A program made the position numbers and the translations under genes. Below, piece after piece: positions 48,053 through 57,658 of a DNA stretch of 64,000 nt (the first letter of the stretch is position 1; the number at the start of each line of letters is the position of its first letter). Origin of the DNA: an uncultured Prochlorococcus sp. (GTDB lineage: Bacteria > Cyanobacteriota > Cyanobacteriia > PCC-6307 > Cyanobiaceae); the NCBI GenBank assembly GCA_902573045.1, contig CACGIB010000002.1:1-64000 (forward strand), given 5' to 3'. The notes below the pieces were generated by a model. That model was not told where the DNA came from and ran no database searches. It saw only the letters and a program-made list of their open reading frames with translations.

Positions 48053-48493
48053 TTGAAATCGGAAACTTCCTATTACAAAATTTTAGGTGTAAATGAAAAT
48101 GCATCAAATCATGAATTAAGAAAAGCATTTTGTAAACTTTCCATTGAGTTACATCCTGATACAACTTCATTAGAAATTGAAGATGCTAAAAGTAAATTCC
48201 AAGAAGTTTTAGAGGCTTATGAAAATTTAAATAATAGTAATTTGAGGAAAATATATGATGAGAAAATAAAAGAAAAATCTAGAATTAAAAATGATACTAA
48301 CTTTTTAAATAATTTGATAATCGATTCTAATAATCATAATTTGATAGGGAATAGAAGACCTTTTTCAAATGGAGAATTGTTTTCGTTATTTCTTTTAATT
48401 ATCATCATTTCTATAAGTTTGATTTTTTCAATTTTTATGGCTTCTTTTACTGGAAAAGAATTAGATACAATACCCATCTGGTTAATAAAATAA
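48053..48493 (+). CDS. membrane-anchored J-domain protein
   Basis: 146 residues. A J-domain fills about residues 4-65 (YYKILGVNENASNHELRKAF, with the essential HPD in ELHPDTTS), then a polar linker and a C-terminal membrane helix (about 107-128). It lacks the Gly/Phe and zinc-finger regions of DnaJ, so it is a specialised co-chaperone that recruits Hsp70 to a membrane. Such proteins in cyanobacteria include thylakoid biogenesis factors, but the partner is not known. The start is a TTG at 48053. The DUF3143 gene follows 16 bases later. Confidence 0.85.
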   Translation: MKSETSYYKILGVNENASNHELRKAFCKLSIELHPDTTSLEIEDAKSKFQEVLEAYENLNNSNLRKIYDEKIKEKSRIKNDTNFLNNLIIDSNNHNLIGNRRPFSNGELFSLFLLIIIISISLIFSIFMASFTGKELDTIPIWLIK

Positions 48494-48509
48494 TTATTTA
48501 AAAAAGTCT

Positions 48510-48767
48510 GTGAATCCTGCTAAAAAACCTATCAATCAAAATTCACTTCAATCATTGGAATTGTGGCTAACTGATTTAGGTGCTGTGAAAGATATTAATA
48601 ATCCATCCACATGGTATCTTTTACTTTCAAATTGGAATGCAACTATTATTTTTGAACAAGAAGATTTAAGTGTTATCTGGGAAAGTGGAGGAAAAGAAAC
48701 TAAAAGGCTTTTTTCCTATTGTATTAATAGAGAAGATGTGGAAAATGCGATACTTCAGGGACCTTAA
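48510..48767 (+). CDS. DUF3143 family protein
   Basis: 85 residues from a GTG at 48510, matching the small cyanobacterial family DUF3143 (LQSLELWLTDLGAVKDINNPSTW, then NATIIFEQEDLSVIW and a C-terminal FSYCINREDVENAI). Function unknown. It follows the J-domain gene by 16 bases and is likely its operon partner. Its stop is nine bases from the bioA stop on the other strand. Confidence 0.8.
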   Translation: MNPAKKPINQNSLQSLELWLTDLGAVKDINNPSTWYLLLSNWNATIIFEQEDLSVIWESGGKETKRLFSYCINREDVENAILQGP

Positions 48768-48775
48768 ATTTGTAT

Positions 48776-50077
48776 CTATAGGTTGTCTAAGATTTGTCTA
48801 ATTATCCAGTAACTTTTTTCTAATTGATCATCGGTTATACAAAGAGGCGGCAAGAGGTAAATGACGTTCCCGAGGGGCCTAATAAATAAACCTTGCTCCA
48901 TGGCTAGACTCTTGATTGCTTTCCCAATATTATTAAAATAACCTCTTTTATTCCCAATTTCCAAATCAAAGGCAGCAATGGTGCCAGATACTCTTATCTT
49001 TTTTATATAAGGTAATTTTTGAAATTTAATTAAATGAGATAAATGTTTTTCTTCAAGTAAAAGGTATTTGTGTGGTTCTTTTTCTAATAGATCAAGACTA
49101 GCGTTTGCCGCAGCACAACCTAAAGGATTAGCAGTAAAACTATGTCCATGCCAAAAAGTTTTTCTTGGGGAATCATCAATGAAGGATTGAAAAATTTTTT
49201 CTTTACATAAAGTTATTCCCATTGGTAAAAATCCACCAGTTAAGCCTTTTGAAATACTTATTAAATCAGGAACGATTTTTGCCTTTTGAAACGCAAAAAG
49301 ACTTCCACATCTTCCAAACCCAGTCAAAACTTCATCGGCAATTAATAAAGAATTATTATTTTTTATAATTTCTGAAACTTTTTTTATAAACTGAGGCCTA
49401 ACCATATTCATTCCTCCTGCTCCTTGAACAAGTGGCTCAAGGATTACTGCAACTGTGGGAGTTTTAAGTAGAGTTTCTAATTTTTGGATCGCCTCATTTT
49501 CTTTATTTTCTACTTCTTCATCGTTTATCCAAGTTGAAGGCCAGGGGACTCTCCTAACTGGGAACATAAGATTATCGAAATTCTCATTAAAAATATTTCT
49601 TTCACCTAAAGCCATTGCTCCAAATGTATCGCCATGATAGGCGCCATCAAAAGCTACTATTTGAGTTCTTGTCTCTCCTCTATTTTGCCATGATTGGAAG
49701 GCAATTTTTAAAGCGACTTCTACTGCAGTAGAACCGTTATCAGAAAAGAACAATCTTTCTAGTTTTGTTAATTCACTAAGTCTTTCCGCCAATTTTTTTG
49801 CCTGTGGATGTAAAAAATCAGCAAATATAACTTGCTCAAGTTTTTTTGATTGATCGAAAATGGCATTTGAAATATATTCGTTACTATGACCATGAAGAGT
49901 TACCCACCAACTACTAATTGCATCTATTAGTTCTTTTTTAGGATCTTTAGTAAATAAAAGGGCATCTTTACCATGAGTTACTTCTATTTGCGGTTTGCTG
50001 TTATTGATTTGTGTAAAAGGTGGCCAAATATTTGGGTGCCAATCTTGATTTGGAGTTTTTGAATCCAAAGATTTCAT
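48776..50077 (-). CDS. bioA: adenosylmethionine-8-amino-7-oxononanoate aminotransferase
   Basis: PLP enzyme for the second step of biotin ring assembly, KAPA to DAPA. The fold type I features are intact: DNGSTAVEVALK, AFDGAYHGDTFGAMA, LLIADEVLTGFGRCG, and the Schiff-base lysine in SKGLTGGFLPM; 433 residues is normal. It is the last gene of the bio operon; its ATG follows the bioD stop with no spacer. Confidence 0.96.
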   Translation of the reverse strand: MKSLDSKTPNQDWHPNIWPPFTQINNSKPQIEVTHGKDALLFTKDPKKELIDAISSWWVTLHGHSNEYISNAIFDQSKKLEQVIFADFLHPQAKKLAERLSELTKLERLFFSDNGSTAVEVALKIAFQSWQNRGETRTQIVAFDGAYHGDTFGAMALGERNIFNENFDNLMFPVRRVPWPSTWINDEEVENKENEAIQKLETLLKTPTVAVILEPLVQGAGGMNMVRPQFIKKVSEIIKNNNSLLIADEVLTGFGRCGSLFAFQKAKIVPDLISISKGLTGGFLPMGITLCKEKIFQSFIDDSPRKTFWHGHSFTANPLGCAAANASLDLLEKEPHKYLLLEEKHLSHLIKFQKLPYIKKIRVSGTIAAFDLEIGNKRGYFNNIGKAIKSLAMEQGLFIRPLGNVIYLLPPLCITDDQLEKSYWIIRQILDNL

Positions 50078-50749
50078 TTAACTTATTTTTGACTTTAAAA
50101 GTGAGATCAACTTATTCTTGATGTCTAGTTCTTTCCATAGTATATCTAAATTATTTGAGTCCAATTTTTTTATGTAAGGAAATTCAGCAATTAAAGGAAT
50201 AGCACTAAAATCAACTAGAGTTTTTGGATTATCTAGGTGTTTTTCGCCATTGATTACTAAACCTAAAATCTCAATATTTCTTCGTTTTAAGGCCTCAATA
50301 CTAAGCAGGGTATGGTTAAGAGTGCCGAGTGAGCTCTTACATACAAGTATTACGGGAAGATTCCATTGTTTTATTTGATCTATTTGCAAAAAATTGCGTG
50401 TTATTGGAACCATTAATCCACCTGCAGTTTCTACAATTAGTGAGCCTTGCACTTTTGGCAATCTCAACTTGTCAAAGTTAATAGTTTTTTGATCTATTTC
50501 AGCGGCCCAATGAGGAGATAGAGGTTTTGTAAAGACATAAGCTTCTTTGATGACTTTCTCTTTACTTACTTGTGCAAGTTTTTCAACAGTTTGACTATCA
50601 GTTTGCGATTCAATACCACTTTGAATAGGCTTCCAATAAGAGGAATTTAATCCTTTAACGAAAAAAGAGCTTATTAAAGTTTTTCCAATATCAGTATCTG
50701 TTCCACAAATTATAAATTTGAAAATACTATCCTTATCCTTACTACTCAT
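50078..50749 (-). CDS. bioD: dethiobiotin synthetase
   Basis: ATP-dependent carboxylation of DAPA to dethiobiotin. The P-loop GTDTDIGKT is at 16-24, with the Lys in the KPIQSG strand and ETAGGLMVPI loop that bind substrate; 223 residues. Its ATG overlaps the bioC stop by four bases and its stop abuts bioA, so the operon is tightly coupled. Confidence 0.95.
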   Translation of the reverse strand: MSSKDKDSIFKFIICGTDTDIGKTLISSFFVKGLNSSYWKPIQSGIESQTDSQTVEKLAQVSKEKVIKEAYVFTKPLSPHWAAEIDQKTINFDKLRLPKVQGSLIVETAGGLMVPITRNFLQIDQIKQWNLPVILVCKSSLGTLNHTLLSIEALKRRNIEILGLVINGEKHLDNPKTLVDFSAIPLIAEFPYIKKLDSNNLDILWKELDIKNKLISLLKSKIS

Positions 50750-51516
50750 GATTTCTTTATGATTTGAATCTCAATTTGCCATGAAAGGTTAACTGTATTA
50801 TTGTAATTCTTTGGCCAAAACTTTTGAATTTTTTTTAACTCCTTTACAGTTTTGCGTTTACAATTTGTTGATTGTGCCCCTACATTTTTAATGCTTCTAA
50901 AAAGCTTATATACATCTTCAAAATTTTCCAGATAATTAAACTTTTCTGAATAATGAATTTCAGTTGATTTGAAATCTTTTAATAATTCTTTAGAGCAAAG
51001 GAAATTAAGACCACTATATTCAATATCAATTTTTCTACAAGTATCTTTCCATTCAGGAAAACAATCATTTGTTGGATATGAAATGATTAAAAAACCTCCA
51101 GATATTAATTTACTCAACCAATTTTTTATTATTTTTTCTGGGTTGTTTAACCAATGGATGCAAAAGTTAGATGTTAATAGAGAACAGTTGTTGATCGCAG
51201 GTGGTAAATCATTATTCAAATCCCATAAAATTTTTTTACTAGATAATTTATTCTCAAGAAGCATTTTTTTGCTGAAATCAATTCTGGCTACTTTTTGGGA
51301 ATAAAAATTTTTTTCTATTTCATCAGCTAATATTCCTGGCCCTGATCCTAGATCTATCCATTCACCTTTTTTTTGGGGATTTAATTCTTTGATTAATTGA
51401 ACAATCTTTTGGGCAAAAAATTTCTGAATATTTGAATGCTCGAAATACCGATATGCAGCATCATTGAAATTATTTTTTATTTTCTCATTCCACTTTTTAC
51501 TATCCATTTCAATCAT
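50746..51516 (-). CDS. bioC: malonyl-ACP O-methyltransferase
   Basis: SAM-dependent methyltransferase that methylates the free carboxyl of malonyl-ACP so that fatty-acid synthase can build pimeloyl-ACP methyl ester. 256 residues with SAM motif I EWIDLGSGPGIL (about 54-64), later LLTSNFCIHWLNNPE and a GGFLIISYPT strand, as in BioC. The assignment is supported mainly by its place between bioK and bioD. It overlaps bioK by eight bases. Confidence 0.92.
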   Translation of the reverse strand: MIEMDSKKWNEKIKNNFNDAAYRYFEHSNIQKFFAQKIVQLIKELNPQKKGEWIDLGSGPGILADEIEKNFYSQKVARIDFSKKMLLENKLSSKKILWDLNNDLPPAINNCSLLTSNFCIHWLNNPEKIIKNWLSKLISGGFLIISYPTNDCFPEWKDTCRKIDIEYSGLNFLCSKELLKDFKSTEIHYSEKFNYLENFEDVYKLFRSIKNVGAQSTNCKRKTVKELKKIQKFWPKNYNNTVNLSWQIEIQIIKKS

Positions 51517-52213
51517 GAAGTGTATTAAGTAAGATCTCGTATAAATTTAAATTGTTCAAGCAATGACCTTGTTGATCTAATTTAATTAAAATTGGCTTCT
51601 TATCGAGTGTTTTATTTAAGGAATCTAAAAAGTTATTATTTGATTCGTTGTCAAGAATCAAATCATTTAGCGATTTTATAAAAATAATTTTGCAATCTTT
51701 TCTTAAAAATACTGGAAAATCTCTAATGATGTACAGTTTTTTCAAATCGCCTAAAAGAAGAGTTTTATTTAAACTCTTTAAACTTTTATAAAAGATATTT
51801 TTATAACTATTATTCATATGATTTGGCATAAATGATCTATGTATAAATTCTTTCAACATCTCCTTTGCTTCATCTTTTATGATTTTTGTTTCCATTCTTT
51901 GTAGAGACCTCAAAATAAAGCTTCTCTTATTACTTAAAGGAAGAAAATTATTAAAAGAATTTATAAGAACAATATGAGTTGCTTCTTTTAAGATTTTTTT
52001 TTGCATTAAATGAAAACCAAATGAATGGCATAAAGTCATTCTGATTTCTTTTTTAGATTCGCTTTTAATCCATCTTGCTTGATAATTATTTGTTGAAAAA
52101 TAGCCCCTTTCATTATCTTGCCAATGCCAATTATTATTTAAAAAATCAACTTTATAATCATCCCAGAAATATTTATTTAGTCCCCACCCATGTTGAGTAA
52201 TAATTTGTTTCAT
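51509..52213 (-). CDS. bioK: pimeloyl-ACP methyl ester esterase, BioK type
   Basis: Removes the methyl group from pimeloyl-ACP methyl ester to end pimelate synthesis; it replaces BioH. BioK was described from Prochlorococcus/Synechococcus. The protein of 234 residues is an alpha/beta hydrolase: the nucleophile is probably S64 in LCHSFG (a variant of GXSXG), an acidic residue precedes it in the C-terminal half, and H217 in QQGHCLN is the likely base. It lies between bioF and bioC, overlapping both by four and eight bases. The sequence is divergent, so the name rests on context and family. Confidence 0.86.
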   Translation of the reverse strand: MKQIITQHGWGLNKYFWDDYKVDFLNNNWHWQDNERGYFSTNNYQARWIKSESKKEIRMTLCHSFGFHLMQKKILKEATHIVLINSFNNFLPLSNKRSFILRSLQRMETKIIKDEAKEMLKEFIHRSFMPNHMNNSYKNIFYKSLKSLNKTLLLGDLKKLYIIRDFPVFLRKDCKIIFIKSLNDLILDNESNNNFLDSLNKTLDKKPILIKLDQQGHCLNNLNLYEILLNTLHD

Positions 52214-53349
52214 TTAAACTCTTTTAATACTGCAATGAAATTCTTTAGCAGATTAAAATCTAAGTTTCTTCGTATTGTTATTCTAATTCTTGATTGCCCA
52301 ACTGGAACAGTAGGAGGTCTTATCGCAATTGCTAAAAACCCATTTTCCTCAAGATATTTTTGTAGATAAATTGCCTTCTCTTCTTGGCCAACAATAATTG
52401 ATAAAATCTGAGAATCTCCCTGAACTGGAAAACTAAAATTTTTAATAATTTCATCTCTCCATATCTTCGCAGAAGAGAGCAAATCATTACCCCATTGTTT
52501 ATTTTCTAAAATTTTTTTTAAACCTTCTAGCGCTCCAGCAGCTAAAGATGGCGCAAGGGCGGTTGTGTACCTAAATGCACCACTTGTTTGGATAAGATAT
52601 TCACCAATTTCTGAATTGGAAGCTATGAAAGCTCCACCGCTTCCAAATGCTTTTCCAAAAGTTCCAGTAATCATAGTTATATCTGAACGGCAATTAAAAC
52701 TTAAACCCCTTCCTTCAGGGCCCAAGATCCCAATTGAATGGGCTTCGTCAACTAATAATTGAACACTATTTTTTTTGCAAATTTCCGTTATTTCTCTGAG
52801 CGGAGCAATTGATCCCTCCATGCTATAAAGAGATTCGACAACAACTAAAATGGAATTTTTTGTGGGGTTAGATTTAATAATTTTATCTTCTAAATCTTTT
52901 AAATTATTGTGTGAAAATCGAACTAGTTTTGCTTGAGCAGCTTTAACTCCAACCAATAAAGAGTTATGGATAAATTTATCTGCTATTACGATACTATTTC
53001 TGTTTGCTAAAGCCTGGATAGCGGCTATATTTGCTTGAAATCCGCTTGGGAAAAGTAATACTTTCTCTTGAGCAAGCCACTTGGCAAGTTCTGTTTCTAA
53101 TAATTTATGTATTGGTCTTGAACCTGTAATAAACCTAGAGCTTCCTGAACCAATACCTTCTAACTTGCTTATTTCGTAAGCAGCTTTTATTAAATCCTTG
53201 TCCCTACTTAATCCAAAATAATCATTACTGCATAAGTCTATAAGTTTTTTATTTTGCGAATTTAAACTTAGAAGTTCGAATGATTTTTTGCCTAAAGAAA
53301 ATGTTTTTAATTTACGGATTCTATTTTTTGGAATTTTTATTTGTTTCAT
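52210..53349 (-). CDS. bioF: 8-amino-7-oxononanoate synthase
   Basis: PLP enzyme that condenses pimeloyl-ACP with alanine to give KAPA; 379 residues. Conserved segments: LCSNDYFGLS, GSGSSRFITGSRPIHKLLE, VVVESLYSMEGS, DEAHSIGILGPEGRG, and the Schiff-base lysine in TGTFGKAFGSGG near residue 237. First gene of the bio operon on the minus strand. The 139-base gap to the divergent helicase holds its promoter, but I could not pick one with confidence. bioB is not in this window. Confidence 0.96.
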   Translation of the reverse strand: MKQIKIPKNRIRKLKTFSLGKKSFELLSLNSQNKKLIDLCSNDYFGLSRDKDLIKAAYEISKLEGIGSGSSRFITGSRPIHKLLETELAKWLAQEKVLLFPSGFQANIAAIQALANRNSIVIADKFIHNSLLVGVKAAQAKLVRFSHNNLKDLEDKIIKSNPTKNSILVVVESLYSMEGSIAPLREITEICKKNSVQLLVDEAHSIGILGPEGRGLSFNCRSDITMITGTFGKAFGSGGAFIASNSEIGEYLIQTSGAFRYTTALAPSLAAGALEGLKKILENKQWGNDLLSSAKIWRDEIIKNFSFPVQGDSQILSIIVGQEEKAIYLQKYLEENGFLAIAIRPPTVPVGQSRIRITIRRNLDFNLLKNFIAVLKEFK

Positions 53350-53488
53350 TTTGGAAAAATAAAATATTGTGGATTTAATTAAAAAGATTTAGATTTACTA
53401 TTAAAGTTTGCAAGGTATTTTTTGTTTATTAATATCTATATAGATCATATATTAAGAAGTTAACTCATCCTCTCTTCAATCACAATTA

Positions 53489-56215
53489 TTGCTTAATTTA
53501 GAGGAATATTTCCCCTTTCCGCTAGATGATTTCCAATTAGAAGCAATTCGAGCTATTAATAGCGGAAATTCTGTTGTTTTAACAGCACCAACAGGTTCGG
53601 GTAAAACATTGATAGGTGAATTTGCTATTTATAGAGGATTATCTCATGACAGTAGAGTTTTTTATACAACACCTTTAAAAGCTCTATCAAATCAAAAGTT
53701 TAGAGATTTTGCTAATCAATATGGTGAGAATAAAGTTGGTCTTTTAACTGGAGATATAAGTATAAACAGAGAAGCTCCTATCTTAGTCATGACGACTGAG
53801 ATTTTTCGGAACATGCTTTATGGCGAATTTGATGAATTTGATGATCCCTTAGAAAACTTAGAATCTGTGATTCTTGATGAGTGTCATTATATGAATGACC
53901 CCCAAAGAGGCACAGTTTGGGAGGAAACTATAATCCATTGCCCTACTAGAACTCAAATAATAGCTTTATCAGCAACAATAGCCAATTCAGATCAACTAAA
54001 AAATTGGATAGAAAAAGTTCATGGCCCCACAGTACTAATTAATAGTGATAAGAGGCCAGTCCCACTTGATTTTATTTTTTGTAGTGTTAAAGGCCTCCAT
54101 CCACTTTTAAATAATAAGGGTAATGGAATTCATCCAAACTGTAAGATTTGGAGAGCTCCTAAAGGGCAGAAAATGAGAGGAAAAGTGGGTAGGATAATGC
54201 AACCAAAGTCTCCCTCAATTGGCTTTGTTATCTCGAAACTAGCTGAACGAAATATGTTGCCAGCAATTTATTTTATTTTTAGTAGAAGAGGATGTGACAA
54301 GGCTATTGAGAATATAAAAGACTTAACTTTAGTAAGTTATTCAGAAGCAAATTTGATATCCCAAAAATTAGATGTATATCTTAAAAATAATCAAGAGGCA
54401 ATTAAAGATAAATCTCAATGCGAGGCATTGAAACGAGGTATTGCATCTCACCATGCTGGATTATTGCCTGCATGGAAAGAATTGGTTGAGGAATTGTTTC
54501 AGCAAGGTTTGATAAAAGTTGTTTTTGCAACTGAAACTCTTGCTGCAGGAATTAATATGCCCGCAAGAACCACTGTTATTTCTTCTTTATCAAAAAGGAC
54601 AGAAGATGGGCACAGATTATTATTTAGCAGTGAATTTTTGCAAATGTCAGGAAGAGCTGGAAGAAGAGGAAAAGATACCCAAGGATATGTTGTTACATTA
54701 CAAACAAGATTCGAAGGTGCCAAAGAAGCAAGTGCGCTGGCTATAAGCAAACCAAATTCTTTAGAGAGTCAATTCACTCCTAGTTATGGAATGGTACTTA
54801 ATCTTTTACAAAGTTATACTTTAGAGAAGTCTAAAGAATTAATTAAAAGAAGTTTTGGTAGTTTTTTATATTTAGGTGAATCCTCAGGTGAGAATATAAT
54901 TCTTGAAAATTTAGATAAGGATTTAATTGAATTAAAAAAAATTACATCTTCCATTTCATGGAAAGATTTTGATGCCTACGAAAAGTTAAAAAATCGTCTT
55001 AAAGAAGAGAGAAGACTCTTGAAAATTTTAGAAAAACAAGCAGCAGAAAAATTATCAGAAGAGATAACTAATGCACTCCCATATATTAAAGATGGAAGCT
55101 TAATTTCAATCAAAGCTCCTCAAATTAAAAGAAAAATTGTTCCAGGATTAATTTGTAAGAAAATATATGAATCCCAAAAAATTAAGAGATTATTGTGTTT
55201 GACAATTGATAATTTATTTATTCTTATAAAACCCTCATACATAGTAAGTATTTTTAATGATTTGGATGCAATTGATGTTTCAGGACTTGAAGTGCCAAAG
55301 ATGTATTTTTCTGGAGAGGTATTTAGGGGAGATGATATGTCGCATTGTTATGCGGATCGAATTTTAGAAGTTTCTAAAAAAAATGATTTACAAACTCCAC
55401 ATTATGATCTGACAACGGAAGTTTTGGCACAACAGCAACAAATTAATAATTTGGAAGAAACAGTTACTGATCATCCCGCACATAGATTTGGAGACTCCAG
55501 AAAATTAAAGAAATATAGAAAGAGAATTATTGATGTTGAACAAGAAATAAATATGAGAAAAAAACTTCTTGAGGATAAAGAAAACCATAACTGGAGAACT
55601 TTTACCGATTTGATTAAAATTTTGAATCATTTTGGTTGTTTAAATAATTTGGAATTGTCAGAAGTTGGACAAACAGTTGGTGCAATAAGAAGTGAAAATG
55701 AATTATGGATTGGTCTTGTTTTAGTTAGTGGTTATTTAGACGATTTAGATCCTCCTGATTTAGCTGCAATTATTCAAGCTATATGTGTTGATGTAAGGAG
55801 GCCTAATCTTTGGTGTAATTTCAAGCCTTCTTTAAAGGTAATAGATGTTTTTAATGAATTAGAAGGTTTAAGAAAATTAGTCGCTTCTCAACAAAATAAG
55901 TTTCATATTGAAATTCCTATTTATTTAGAAATCGAGTTGACTGGAATTATTTCTGAATGGGCAAGGGGAAAAAAATGGAAAGATTTGGTTTTTAATACTT
56001 CATTAGATGAAGGTGATGTAGTCAGGATTATTAGAAGATCAATTGATGTTCTTTCTCAAGTGCAATACTGTATTGGTGTTAGTAATAAATTAAAAAGCAA
56101 AGCAAAGTTAGCATTAAAAGCTATTAATCGTTTTCCTGTTTCTGAATCTAATGATCTTATAAAAGTCTCTGAAGATATTAATCCTGCAACAAAAAGAATT
56201 GACAATAATTCTTAA
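53489..56215 (+). CDS. Ski2-like DEAD/DEAH-box RNA helicase (HelY/Mtr4 type)
   Basis: 908 residues. Superfamily 2 helicase motifs in order: Q-type FPFPLDDFQLEAI at 8-20, Walker A TAPTGSGKT near 33-41, DECH (ILDECHYM), ALSATI, and motif VI QMSGRAGRRG. The C-terminal half has the DSHCT domain of the Ski2/Mtr4/HelY group. These unwind structured RNA; the cyanobacterial protein's target is not known. The start is unclear: the frame is open 11 codons upstream with no standard start codon, so I use the TTG at 53489. Confidence 0.88.
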   Translation: MLNLEEYFPFPLDDFQLEAIRAINSGNSVVLTAPTGSGKTLIGEFAIYRGLSHDSRVFYTTPLKALSNQKFRDFANQYGENKVGLLTGDISINREAPILVMTTEIFRNMLYGEFDEFDDPLENLESVILDECHYMNDPQRGTVWEETIIHCPTRTQIIALSATIANSDQLKNWIEKVHGPTVLINSDKRPVPLDFIFCSVKGLHPLLNNKGNGIHPNCKIWRAPKGQKMRGKVGRIMQPKSPSIGFVISKLAERNMLPAIYFIFSRRGCDKAIENIKDLTLVSYSEANLISQKLDVYLKNNQEAIKDKSQCEALKRGIASHHAGLLPAWKELVEELFQQGLIKVVFATETLAAGINMPARTTVISSLSKRTEDGHRLLFSSEFLQMSGRAGRRGKDTQGYVVTLQTRFEGAKEASALAISKPNSLESQFTPSYGMVLNLLQSYTLEKSKELIKRSFGSFLYLGESSGENIILENLDKDLIELKKITSSISWKDFDAYEKLKNRLKEERRLLKILEKQAAEKLSEEITNALPYIKDGSLISIKAPQIKRKIVPGLICKKIYESQKIKRLLCLTIDNLFILIKPSYIVSIFNDLDAIDVSGLEVPKMYFSGEVFRGDDMSHCYADRILEVSKKNDLQTPHYDLTTEVLAQQQQINNLEETVTDHPAHRFGDSRKLKKYRKRIIDVEQEINMRKKLLEDKENHNWRTFTDLIKILNHFGCLNNLELSEVGQTVGAIRSENELWIGLVLVSGYLDDLDPPDLAAIIQAICVDVRRPNLWCNFKPSLKVIDVFNELEGLRKLVASQQNKFHIEIPIYLEIELTGIISEWARGKKWKDLVFNTSLDEGDVVRIIRRSIDVLSQVQYCIGVSNKLKSKAKLALKAINRFPVSESNDLIKVSEDINPATKRIDNNS

Positions 56216-56224
56216 ATTTTCAAA

Positions 56225-57610
56225 TCAAATCATTGAATTGATATTCATTGCTTCATTAAATTCATCTTCGTTTAAATAACCTAATTTAAGTGTTGCCTCT
56301 TTTAAATTTAATGATTCTTTGAAGGCAAGGTTTGCAATTTCAGCTGCTTTTTCATAACCAACTTTTGGCACTATGGCTGTAACCAACATTAGTGAACTTT
56401 CTAAATTTAACTTCATTTTCTTTTGATTAGGTTCCATCCCATCAACTAATTTTATTCTGAAGTTTTCTATTACATTTTTTAGTAATTTTAAACTTGTGAG
56501 AATATTAAACCCAATTAGAGGCTTATATTCATTCATCTGTAAAGTGCCGCTAGAATTTGCCATTGAAACTGCATATTCAAGACCCATTATCTGAGTGCAA
56601 ACCATTGATAAGGCTTCGCATTGAGTTGGATTCACTTTACCAGGCATAATAGAACTTCCAGGTTCATTTTGAGGGATAATTAGTTCATATATTCCTGATC
56701 TTGGACCAGAAGATAGAATTTTTATATCATTTGAAATTTTAAATAATGCACCTGCTAATATTTTTATCTGACTCATTACTTGAGCTAGACGATCATGAGA
56801 GGCCATGATAGAAAAATTATTTTTTGATTTATAGAACATTAGATTAGTATCATCGGAAATTGATTTTATAGACTCTTCACAAAATCCTTTTGGACAATTA
56901 ATCCCTGTTCCAACTGCAGTTCCTCCAAGAGGTAAGAAATACAATTCATTCAGACTAATAATAATTGCATTCTCAGCATCTTTAAGTTGCTCTGACCATC
57001 CTGATATTTCTTGCCCAAAAGTAAGGGGAACTGCATCTTGAAAATGGGTTCTTCCTATCTTTATAAGGTCTTTCCATTCTTCACTTTTTTTATCAAGGAT
57101 CTTAGTAAGTTCTCTTATTGTTGGAACTAAATTTTTGATTATTTCATTAACAACAGATATTTGAATAGCAGCAGGAAAAGTATCATTAGTTGACTGAGAT
57201 TTATTTACATCATCATTCGGATGAATTGGTTGATGACTACCAAGCTCTGAATTAGTTTTTAAAGCTGCAATATTTGAAATTACCTCATTAACATTCATAT
57301 TTGTTTGCGTACCACTACCTGTTTGCCAAACCTTTAGGGGAAACTGTGAATCATGAAGCCCATCAAGTATTTCCGTACATGCCTCTACAATCAAATCTTT
57401 TTTTCTTTTATCTAGTAAACCTAAATTGAAATTCGCAATTGAAGCAGCTTTTTTTATGAGGGTGAGTGAATAAATTAACTCAATTGGAATTAATTCTTCT
57501 CCAATAGAAAAATTTATCATCGATCTTTGTGTTTGAGCGCCCCACAAAGCTTCCATGGGAACCTCTATTGTTCCCATACTATCTTTTTCAATCCTAAAGT
57601 TTTTTGTCAT
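56225..57610 (-). CDS. fumC: fumarate hydratase, class II
   Basis: Interconverts fumarate and malate without an iron-sulfur cluster. The superfamily signature GSSIMPGKVNP and the conserved SGSGTQTNMNVNEV, NDTFPAAIQI and GRTHFQDAVPLTFGQE blocks are present in 461 residues. Fumarate is released by purB, encoded just upstream, so a functional pair is plausible. The 48-base gap between the two contains a hairpin. Confidence 0.96.
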   Translation of the reverse strand: MTKNFRIEKDSMGTIEVPMEALWGAQTQRSMINFSIGEELIPIELIYSLTLIKKAASIANFNLGLLDKRKKDLIVEACTEILDGLHDSQFPLKVWQTGSGTQTNMNVNEVISNIAALKTNSELGSHQPIHPNDDVNKSQSTNDTFPAAIQISVVNEIIKNLVPTIRELTKILDKKSEEWKDLIKIGRTHFQDAVPLTFGQEISGWSEQLKDAENAIIISLNELYFLPLGGTAVGTGINCPKGFCEESIKSISDDTNLMFYKSKNNFSIMASHDRLAQVMSQIKILAGALFKISNDIKILSSGPRSGIYELIIPQNEPGSSIMPGKVNPTQCEALSMVCTQIMGLEYAVSMANSSGTLQMNEYKPLIGFNILTSLKLLKNVIENFRIKLVDGMEPNQKKMKLNLESSLMLVTAIVPKVGYEKAAEIANLAFKESLNLKEATLKLGYLNEDEFNEAMNINSMI

Positions 57611-57617
57611 TATTCCT

Positions 57618-57653
57618 CTGAAAACACTGGTTTAACTTAGATAAGGTTTTCAG
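57618..57653 (-). other. hairpin in the purB-fumC gap
   Basis: Perfect eight-base inverted repeat CTGAAAAC (57618-57625) and GTTTTCAG (57646-57653) around a 20-base loop. No T-run follows, so it is not a typical terminator; it may slow or balance fumC expression. Confidence 0.35.
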
Positions 57654-57658
57654 TAATC

